Source of the DNA: Rhabdornis inornatus
Lineage: Eukaryota; Chordata; Aves; Passeriformes; Rhabdornithidae
Length of the DNA stretch: 64,000 nt
Reading direction: 5' to 3'
Assembly: GCA_013397075.1 (NCBI GenBank)
Contig: VWZS01003490.1
Coordinates: 300,134 to 364,133, forward strand
The notes below the pieces were generated by a model. It saw only the letters and a list, made by a program, of their open reading frames with translations, did not search any database and was not told the origin of the DNA. Below are positions 25,301-35,300 of this stretch, in pieces. How positions within the stretch are numbered: the stretch's first letter is position 1; each line of letters opens with the position of its first letter. A program made the position numbers and the translations under genes.

Positions 25301-25756
25301 GCAGGACTCCTCTGTCTCCTTTACGGATACTGGCTTTTAATAGCGTGATTTTCTGTATGACCATAGAACGAGTTTGGCCTACATTTATCCATCATTAAAC
25401 ACACATTTTCCAATTTTAAAGCCCTTACAGTCCTGTTGGGCGCTTTCCTGTTTAGCACTATTCTCCATCCTCAAGCTCTTAAAATCACACCTGTGTGCCA
25501 GAGCATCGGTTGTTTTAAAACATTTGTGCAGGTGCCTCATTTTGGTGGTGTGTGGGGACAAGCAAAAGGAACTCTGGAAAAACTCTGTGTATGCAGGGGC
25601 CAGGGACAGCCCTTGCAACCGAGGCAAAGCTGGCACTCTTCCTTGGGCAATGGTCCGGCATTGCTCTTTGCTGTGCATCTCTCACCATTGGGTTTGTGTT
25701 TGTGGGCTCCCAGACTCCTGTGATGTGGTCGAACAATCATCCCTGGGGTTTGTATT
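19391..25756. other. Gene-poor spacer, right part
   Basis: About 6.4 kb of AT-rich DNA. It holds an old CR1-like fragment at 20480-20865 and a C10 homopolymer at 22016-22025. Open frames are short and unrecognised, including the overlapping set at 25374-25830 in a slightly GC-richer stretch. No exon could be supported. Confidence 0.55.
20480..20865 (+). mobile_element. Ancient CR1-related LINE fragment
   Basis: Diverged matches to the 3' part of an old reptile-type CR1: TAGATCTGTGGAATTCTATG near 20609, TTTACAAGGGAGAATGGACA near 20663, GAAAGGTCCATTACAGGCTAC near 20694 and CTTAGGCTAGATATACCTTA near 20836. The last equals the 'actgggctagatggacctt' terminus seen in turtle and crocodile copies. 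Low similarity makes the ends uncertain. Confidence 0.65.
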
Positions 25757-25897
25757 ATCACAGAATCACAAAATGGTCGGGGGTTTTAGGGCACATTGAA
25801 GATCACCTGGTTTCAACTAGGAACACCTAGTGGGCTTGAACACCTTCAATTAAACCAGGTTGCTCAGTGCCCCATCCAACCTGGCCTTGAACATTTC
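25757..25897 (-). mobile_element. Short CR1 3' fragment upstream of PHF14
   Basis: Minus-strand CR1 tail: ATCACAGAATCACAAAATGG at the 3' end (25759 on), then GATCACCTGGTTTCAACTAGG and CCCATCCAACCTGGCCTTGAA at the inner end. Only about 140 bases remain. It lies about 230 bases left of the PHF14 CpG island. Confidence 0.88.
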
Positions 25898-26239
25898 TTC
25901 TCAATTTTCTTTGGTTTTTTTCTTCCCAATGTAGTAGATTGCTGTTCTTCAAAAGTGCAGGAATGAGCTTGACAATGCAACAGAATCTATGCGAAATTCA
26001 GCTCTTCGAGCAGGGGTTAAATGAGAACAGCTTTGTAACGCTTTCTCGTTTCCCCACGGGGAAATGGAAAACTGCCGGAGCGGTTTTTAGAGCTGTTTTT
26101 CACAGGCAGCACCCTGAACATTTTGTTGAGACCTTTTGAGAGTTTGCGGTCAGCGCCAGTCACGGCGGCCCCGCCGCAGCGTCCCCGCAGGCCCCGCAAG
26201 CCCCGCAGGCCCGCGCCGCTGACCGGCTTCCCCTCGCCG

Positions 26240-26251
26240 TGCGCACGCGCC
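26240..26251 (+). promoter_or_regulatory. Candidate NRF1 site
   Basis: TGCGCACGCGCC matches the palindromic NRF1 consensus YGCGCAYGCGCR at 11 of 12 positions. It lies 103 bases before the PHF14 exon 1 donor, a typical position for a CpG-island promoter. Occupancy is inferred only. Confidence 0.45.
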
Positions 26252-26353
26252 CGGGCGGCGCCTGCGCGGCGGGGCGGNGGGGAAGGGGCCCGGGGCTCGG
26301 CGGCGCTGCACCCGAGGGCCCCTGCCCGCCCGCCACCCACCCGCGCAGGCTTT

Positions 26354-26354
26354 A
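26354..26354 (+). CDS. PHF14: PHF14 exon 1: 5' UTR ending in the A of the start codon
   Basis: GCAGGCTTTA is followed by a perfect donor, GTAAGT, at 26355-26360. The last exonic base is the A which, joined to TGGACCGC of exon 2, forms ATG. No other donor preceded by A fits nearby. The rest of exon 1 (start unknown, within roughly 26100-26350) is untranslated. The -3 base of the spliced start is T, +4 is G. Confidence 0.8.
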
Positions 26355-29300
26355 GTAAGTGATCCGCAGCGGTTCTGCCGGCCCTGCCCCGCGGGGCTGC
26401 CGCCGTGCCCGCCGAGCGCCCCCGCCCCCGGGCGAGCGGGCGCATCGCCGTCCCTTGTGCGTCCCGCGGTCCCGGCTGCGCGTTCTCGCTGCCTCTGCTC
26501 GCTGTCGGATCGCGCCGAGGCGCGTCCTCGGGGGATGCTGGCTGCTCCGGGGGCGTCTGGCGGCCCCAGCGCCCGCCCAGCCCTGCCGGGGCTGCGGGCA
26601 GCCCGCGGTGCAGCGGTGCCGTGCGGCTCCCGGCGCCTGCAGGGAGCACCAGCGCTCCGCCGGGAGGGCGGACCCTGCCCTGCCTCACCTGTGGGAGCGG
26701 GTGTCCCCGGACCCCGCTGCGCTGCATCTCTGGGCTGCTCTCGGGACTGCCCCTGCCTGTCACGCCCGTGCTGCCTTGTAATTTAAATGCCCTTAGCGAT
26801 GCTGGATTCTCTTTATGCCACCCAGTAACAACACTGTTTTTTTCCCCTGCAGTGGACCGCAGTTCGAAGAGGAGACAGGTGAAGCCTTTGGCAGCTTCGC
26901 TGCTGGAAGCTTTAGATTATGATAGCTCTGATGACAGTGATTTTAAAGTTGGAGATGCTTCAGGTAAATATGCTTTCTCATCTCCTCGGTTCAGAATTAT
27001 CTCATTTTTGGTTTATAGTTGCTCATTTAATATTATATAAGAGGCAGAATGCTTGTAGTGAGTCTGCTGGGACTTGGAGCCCCTTGGAGGGTGTGACTTG
27101 ATTGGATAACTGGGAATCAGTACTTCAGTTGTGGTTATTTTTTTACGACAGAAGTCTCATGATTGTGAAACAAGTTTTGGTAGAAACACGTGAGTAGCAA
27201 ATGTGCAGACTGCCTTAACTGTATTTACTGCTTTTGAGTTCTTCAGTGTAGGGATAATTTTGGGAATATTCAGTGTATTTAGATTTGAAATAAGAACAAT
27301 CTAAAAAGAACAATCATTTTGTTTTGAACAAGTCTGGATAATAGTTTGTTTTGGACTTACGAACTTGACTTTTTCTCGATGTTAATTCTACTCAGTGAAT
27401 AAGAACCTAAAGCAAAAAGACAATCTGTTCTAGTTCTTAATTGTTTTTTACAATAGACAAACTTAAGGTGTCCATTCAGGTAGAAACATGCAGAAGAGTG
27501 TACACATTTCATACTAGAAAGAAGTCCTTCCTATAGAGTGTTGTTGCTTTGCAGTCTTTTTTTATGTGCAGATTCCTATATCTGCAGTGAACATTCACAA
27601 ACTGAAAATAGACAAGATGGCCAGAATAAAATTAGTAAATTCAAGTATATTGAAAGAAAGGGGAAGAAGGGATGGGACATGTTGGTCAATAAACTGCACA
27701 TTGGATGTTCTGTGGTATATGCTGGGGAAAATAAACAAGAAGATGCAGGATGTATAAGATATGAGGGAAGCATTATGGCAGCTTATCAAATAGCTTGACT
27801 TTGTTATTTCTGCACTGGGGATGCTGGTGCATGTCTTGTGTGAATGTATAGTGGAAAAATATTACCATTTAAAGGCTTATTCTTTAACATTTAGCGAGTT
27901 CTCTGTATTGATGAACTTAAACATGCTTAATAATAATGCACCCAGAGTCAGGTTTAAGACATGCCCTAACGCTCCTTGTTTGTGCTTTGTTTTGTTTTGG
28001 TTGGTTGGTTTTGTTCTTCTCACCGCCTCTTCCCCTAGACTTAGACATATTTCCCTTGGTTGTTCTGCTAGAGCAGGCTGCATTGGCTTAAGAGAGTAAA
28101 CATATGTCATCTCACCAATTTCATCTTAAGACTTTTGGGGTCTTGTTTCGTCTACTCTTTTAATTGTGTTCTGAGGCTTTTTGGTCCTTTCTTTTGAATA
28201 AGGATATAATTTGCCATAAAAGGAAATGATTTTTAATTACCAAAGAAAATCTCCCTATTTTGGAACAGTAATGTAGGCAGGATTTAAGAGAAAGTAGGGG
28301 TTAGAAAGGGAGTATGGGTGATAAACACATAATTTAGAGCAGTATGCTAATTGGTCAAAAGACAGTCATTTATTAAAAATAATACAGCTTCCTGACTCAA
28401 GTGTGTGAGAAGATTCATCTGTAATTGCTATCCTTTTTGACTTATAGGACACTGTATATACACTAGAGAGGACTGGTCAGTATCTAGCCTTGAGTGTATT
28501 TCAAAGTCAATTTCATTTTGAGGAAGTTGAATGGATTTTCCTTTAAATATGCAACACTGAATTAAAACAAGCATATGAGGAAAAACCCAAGTTCTACTTA
28601 AAATGTTTTTTTTCTAATTTCTGCTTTGTGTTCCTATATCTTGTGAAGTGTTGTTTTAGCATTTCTGAATCTATATCTATAATTTGCAGGAGAAATTAAG
28701 GTTGTTTAATATAACTTAAAATTTTGTGAAAACACTTGGAAACAAGTGTTTCACAAGCAAGAGAAAAAGCAACCGAATTTGACATCTTATATTTTATTTG
28801 AAGATTTTCAGTGTGGAAAAACAAATTTGTGTGGGTTTGGAGAAGTTGGGGAGTAGAAAGTTACTACAAATAAGAGTTTCTTACATGTAATACAAGTTTA
28901 AATGAATTGCTGCAGGAAATCTGAAGCAGAACATCTGTACTGGTTTAAAATGAAACTGGTAAAACATATTGTTAAATTTGTTTGCACTTAGTCCATTTCG
29001 ATTTGGCTGGAAGAAGTGATTAAATAAAGGGACTTTGTTACACACACATACATACATAGGACTCTTATGAGCAGCCTGTTGCCAATTTGCTTGAATTCAA
29101 AATGACGTAAATTTTGCTTACAAAAGGAAATAAGTGTGTCAGAAGTAAGAACCAGTTTGCATTGAGTATGACCATAAATTCTAGTATGGTAATTCCACAG
29201 CTCCATGACATATGTGTGTGTTTATTTCATTCACAAATGCACATACAAGTGTTTAAAATAACAAAGCAAATTTGAAAATTAGGTTAAAGTATTATTTAAA

Positions 29301-32300
29301 TATGGAGTTAAAAGAATTCTGAAGTGGTTTTCTCCCTGATAACTGTGTTGTATCCATATGTGTGAGCTTTAGGATCTCCAGTGATATGTACTAGTAGATG
29401 ATACTGTGCAAATAGATGGGGACTGGACCCAGAACACCTGAACTTTGACACATATTCATTTTTATGGCAGATTTCTGGGAATATGCAATGCAGTAAGAAT
29501 TTGAGAAATTGCTATTAAGTGCTTTTAGGAAGCAGCTGGTATTTTTGAATTTTTATTTTCAGAGTCCTGACACCTTGGTAAATTCTTTCATTATAAAAAA
29601 TTAAAATTTTTTGGAAACATTATTTGAAATATTTCAAATCACCTAATCTCTATTTCCACCAAAAAATCCACAGGCAACATGGACTTTTACTTACAGTGTA
29701 GCTAATTTCTTTTCTTTTGGATTTAGGTCATACCAGCTGTCAGTTGACCTTTTCCGCTTAAAAGATCTCAACATTGTGACATCTCTTTAGAAACGCTGAT
29801 TTTAAAACTGTTACATTCTTGTAAATTTACTTTATGTAAATAGTTTTCAGGCCTCTGGGATTTTCATTACATTTATACTGAACAAAGTAATTTTTAGTGG
29901 CTTCTCTGTTTCTATTAGTAATGCTATATTCTACAGTATTGTATTCTTCTGGTTTTTGTAAACATCTTTTAAAAATTGTCCCATGAGAAAGACTGTCATA
30001 TGTAATCTTAATGTGGGATCAATCAAAAAAACTGTCCCTTTGGAGTCAGAGTGTATAAACATATGACATGAAATGATGGTACTGTAATATATTCAACTTA
30101 AGGGTTTTAATAGTATCTTTCACAGTGTACATCAGTTACTTGAAGGTTTGCTTTTAAGTTAACTAAAGCATGCTTTGGGGAGTCTCTTTGTTCATTTTTT
30201 TTTCTGCAGTGGGAGCAGCTGGAGATACACCAATAATGTCAGGAATCAGAGTACAGGTGTAGAGTAACTCCCAGCAGGACTCCAAAGCAAGAATTTACCA
30301 CTTTTCTTCTCTCTTATCGGTGAACTCAGTTTTGTCAGCACATATACTGAAATTGAAATCATACAGAGGAATGTAGTGGTTTCTGAACAAGAATTGTGTG
30401 TGAATTTAAGGACTGTTTCCTATCACAGTGTAGCTAAGAAGAAAATAACTGAATGCTGCCTTTGAAGAGCTCAATCCTGTCACTACTTCTGCTACTAGTC
30501 TTGGTCTTGTTGACTCTAATTTTTACATACTTTTTTTTTTTGATGTTGAGTGTGAAGTGTGACTTGCATATATATTATGTACTATTCTTGCAGTTGAAGT
30601 CAGTAGATCTGTTTAAAACACGTAATGATCTACATAAATGCATGTATTATCTATTCTTGAAAACTGTGACTTGATCTAGAAATAAAAAGTTGCAAATATC
30701 TTTATGTAACTTGTTTCCTCTTAGCACAATGGAGATTACACTTTTGCTTTCCTATACAGGATATTGTAACATAAAGAAACCTTTGTGAAGGTCAAAATAC
30801 TGTAGCGTTCAACAGTACTGAAACCTTGATGAAGAAATAAATGTTTGGATTTTTAGACTAAACTTAAATGATAGGCAAGAGCAAAGTTTTAAGGTGTTTC
30901 AGTAGACAGTGAAGGTAAAAGAAAATATTGACAAGTTAATCATTAGTAAATTATAATGTATTTCCATTTTAATGTGTAGTTCCTGAGACTGGAATTCACA
31001 GGGGCTTTTCCTATTTGAGAAAATGGAAAATACAGTATGTTCTTTTGGAGTATCTTCATCCCAGGTAAAACTTTTATCTGTACAGATGTCTGCCACCCTA
31101 AGTAAAACTTTGGAGTCACTGACAAGATTTTCAGCTTCCATTTTCTTTGGAAACACTGGGATTTCTGTTATTCCAGGTGCTCGCTGACAAGCAATTGGTA
31201 GGGCACCCAATTTCATTAGTGTTCTAACCTTGTAAATGAGGCACTTCCTAATGCTCAAGTCAAAATTGGCCGTCTTCAGTTTTGAGTGGTTTTGCAAACT
31301 TGAATAGACATCTACTGAAATGTCATGTGACATAATTATTGCTAGTGTAAAAGTGAGTAAGCTGCTTACTAAATGACTTTGTTCCCTTTCCATCATTTTT
31401 TCTATTAAACTAAGTACTTGTTTTCTGAAATGTGTAACTGTGAATCAGTGGTCAGTTTTGTCTCTGCTCTGTCCAGTCTCCATCTGCAGTTAATACACAT
31501 TAGATACTTCTTTTCAAAACATTATTTGAGAAGCAAATTTCTCTCTGTAGAGCTGTAGCATCTTAATCTATATTGGTTTGGTTTGGTGTGTTCTTAATCA
31601 TGTTATTTTGGACAGTTCCATTTTTTTAACTGCCAGCACTGCTGATTTTGAATTGCCAGTAGTCTACCAGTGTTTAATCATTATATGCAGCAAAATAACA
31701 TAGAAAGCCAGGGGCATATATTTAACTGTTGTGTTAGATTCTCTTTTTTGGAATTATGTTGCGAGTGAGGTATTAAGCCTTTAGTTTTTGCTTATAGTTT
31801 TATTGATCATAGCATAATGGACCTCTGTGTCTAATAATAAATGTGGTCACAGTTTTACCAGTTACACAACTCTGCCTTTGGTAATTTAAAAATTCTTATT
31901 TTTCATACATTATCTGGGTTTTTCTGCCTCTTTTTTTATCCAGTTATAATCCAGTTATTAATATTGTAGCTTTCTAGTTAGTTTAATAATTTCCTTAAGG
32001 TATTATGGAATCTTTCTAATATCTAGATCAGATGAGTAGGAAGTACAGCTGCTTTTGCATGTTTGGTATAGCACGTGTGCCAAGGATTTTTTGTGGTACT
32101 GGAGTGTTCTTCCATAAGGAAATTTATGGCCAGAGGCTGTTGACAAACATTTTTAGTAGTGCTTTCCATGTTTCCCATCCATCATGATGCAGGCACCCTG
32201 GGTGAGGGATTGTACATGGTGCTTAACATGTTGTTTTAGCAGAGATCACTAGGTAATTTCGTGTAATCACGTCAAAGGCTAGTTGTTTGTGTAGATGGGG

Positions 32301-35300
32301 GGAAAAAGAAGGTAAAGGACCAATAGATAAAATAGTGGTGATTGAGTGACATTTAACCTCACCTGCATCCTGGTTTTTGTGACTGCTCTCAAAAAGAGAG
32401 TATTGTAAAGGCCACTGTAGGCTGTCACATGATGGCTAGATTATTATTGAATAGTAGTATTTAGCAGTGATAACTTGGTAGTTGCTCTCTGTGTTGCATG
32501 CTCAGTTTTTCAGTGTTCCAGGATCCGTGACTGTATTTGTTTTAGGCAGCTTCAAGCACTTTGGAGAGACTCAAATAGATAGGATTTGGTGCGAATAAAA
32601 GAATTTTCTAAAATGATTCCAGATGCTTCTTGTCTACTATTCAGAATTTGTTAAGCTTTGTTAGTGGAAGAGGCAAGTCCAAAATTGCGTCCATGATTGC
32701 CTTTAACCAGCTTATCCTTTAGAGTTCACTTAAAACAATCAATAAAGCTGTTTTTTAAACAGCTGCTTGTTAAGCTAAATACTGCCTTGAAGAACCAGAC
32801 TGTCTCCTGTCAGAGATTGGCCAGGTATTTTTGTAGTGCAGCACTTGCTCTCTGTATACATGAATTTTCTTAGAATGTTGAAAAAAAACTAAATTGTGGG
32901 GTGTCAGTATTTAAAATTGTTTGTAAAATAGTTCTGCAAAAATTCCTGGAAGGATTTTTTTTGTTGTTGACTCATGTAATGATTTCAGTAGGTTTACCCT
33001 GAAGTCTTGTGCATCATGTGTATTATACAAGACTCCACAGCTGAGTGGAGTGTTTATTTATGACACATTTTTTTGTATGTTAATTCTGTAGCATAATGTT
33101 CTGTTCTTTTCAGAATCCTCCTCTTTAGATTTGAGTGCCACCTGCTGTTGTGCTTAGTAGAGCTAAAGATACAAGGTATAGAGAAATAAATGATGTCTTT
33201 CTCTCAATTGTTATCTCTCATATTTGTCCTCAATGGAACTCTGTATTCTTCACTATTTGGTGGTGTATCTGGCCCCATCTTTCACTTAGAGTAGCTTTAC
33301 TTCTTTCCTATAGGGAATGACATGATATGGTTGCCAGTTTGAAAGAGCCATTCTTTAAGCATTTCTTTCAAGGAGAAAATTGTATACTGTAGCCTCTTCC
33401 TCAGTAAAAGTGGAGCTGATAGAAGAAGACCCGCAAAAATTGCTGTTATCACAGAATAGCTCTTTCTAGAAAAGCACCTATCACAGTGGATGCATTCAGA
33501 TCAAGGAGAGATATTTCTCACTATAGATATCTCTGGTGTGTATATGAATGTATAAAGGAAAGTAGAAAGCAAAATGTGCAGGAAGAAGGCAAACAGAAAT
33601 TGAAGGAGGGAAGTGAGTGAAAATAGTGTTTATTTGCTCTCTGCTTCAAATCATTGCATTGTGTAGTATTGATGTACAAGAATCAGTGTTAGTAAATTAG
33701 AGTGCTGTTAGAGATCAAGACAAAGATTCCGTCCAAAACAAAATGAAAGCTTAAATTGGCAAGAAGTCTAAGACTATTTAGAAATACATCAGCACAGTTA
33801 AAACATCAAAACAAATGTCTGTCATAGATTTATGGTGGGGAAATAATGAAAGCTAGGTTATAAATTTCAGTTAATTTTAATGTGGCAAAATCTTGCATTA
33901 CCTTACTTACAGTAAGACAAATAGTGCACATAGGCACTTGGCACCTGTGAAATGAGATACAAAATACATTTTGCTCTGAGCATACATATGGCATTTAATC
34001 TGTGATATGTCTAGTATGAGAGTGTAGCTTTAGGAGTTACTTGTAAAATGTTTGAGAACTGGCAAGTATCATAGAATTTTAGAATTGTTTAGTTTGGAAA
34101 AGACCTTTTAAAGTAGAGTCCAACTATTACTCTAGCACTGCTGAGCCCACCACTAAATCATGTCCCTAAGTGCCACATCTACACATCTTTTAAATATCTC
34201 CAGGGGCAGTGACTCATCTACTTCACTACTTCCCTGAGGCTCAGCCTTTTCTGTGAAGTTTTTCCTAATACCCAACCTAATCCACGCCGGTTGCAACTTG
34301 AAGCTGTTTCTTCTTGTTGGATCACTTCTTACATGGGAGGAGAGACTGACCTGCCCCTTGCTACAGACTCAGGCAGTTGTAGAGAGTGGTAATGTCTTTC
34401 CTGAGCCTCCTTTTCTCCAGGCTTCTGCTCCAGACCTTTCACCAGCCCCACTGTCCTTCTCTGGACACACTCCAGCATGTCAGTGTCTTTCTTGAAGTGA
34501 GAAGCTCAGAATTGGACACAGGATTTGAGGTGTGTCCTCACCAGTGCCAAATACAGGGGGGCAATGACTGCCCTGGTCCAGCTGGCTGCACTATTTCTGG
34601 TACAGGTTAGGATGCCACTGGCTTTCTTGGCCCTGGGTACCTGCTGGGTCTTGTTCAGCCGAACCAGCACTCCCCACCCTTTTCTACTGGGCAGCTTTCC
34701 AGCTCCTCTGCCCCCAGTCTGTAGTGCTCCACCATCTTGATGGCACTTGAGATGATCTGCTCCATGAACTTCCAGGGTCAGGCTAGCAGGACTGACTGGA
34801 GTTTCCCAGATACTACTTCTGACCCTTGTTGCAGATGGGTATCACATTTTTTTAGCTTCTAATCATCTAGGGCCTCCCTGATTAGCCAGGATTGCTGGTA
34901 AGTGATTGAATGTGGCTCATTTGGGCCCACAGACCTGTGTGTGTTGGAGATATGTAGCAGATCACTGACCATTTCCCCTTGGATTATGGGTGCTTCATTG
35001 TGCTCGCTGTGTCTGTCTTATAGTTCGGGGGGATGGATACCCAGAGAGCAATGGATCTTGCTGTTGAAGACTGAGGCAAAGAAGGCATTAAGTCCCTCAG
35101 CCTTTTCCTCATCCTTTGGCGCTGTTTCCTTCCTCATTCAGTAAAGGGTGGAGATTGTCTTTAGCCTTCCTTTTGTTTTATTCCTTCTGTTTCCTTCCTT
35201 TTGTTTTACTTTATTTTTATATCATTTATATATAAATATATTTATTGTTTATTTTTATTTTATTTATTTATTATTCCTTTTGTTGATAATGTATTTATTA

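Larger units (their letters stand above)
26125..26760 (+). promoter_or_regulatory. PHF14: CpG island and promoter region of PHF14
   Basis: A strongly GC- and CpG-rich block spanning PHF14 exon 1 and most of intron 1, between AT-rich flanks. No TATA box is seen. One undetermined base (N) is at 26278. The transcription start cannot be fixed but must lie upstream of the exon 1 donor at 26355. Long open frames on both strands here reflect base composition. Confidence 0.8.

Noticed and set aside
26017..26763. 248-codon minus-strand open frame in the PHF14 CpG island
   Set aside because: It is Arg/Ala/Gly/Pro-rich, crosses the N at 26278 and has counterparts open in other frames; GC-rich DNA has few stops. 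No domain is recognisable.
26405..27040. 211-codon frame running into PHF14 exon 2
   Set aside because: It has no ATG before exon 2 (it starts at a GTG) and passes through intron 1 and past the exon 2 donor. Only the exon 2 part is coding.
34253..35144. Several 70-80 codon plus frames with Leu/Ser/Pro-rich peptides
   Set aside because: They are antisense readings of the CR1 element at 34065-36690.
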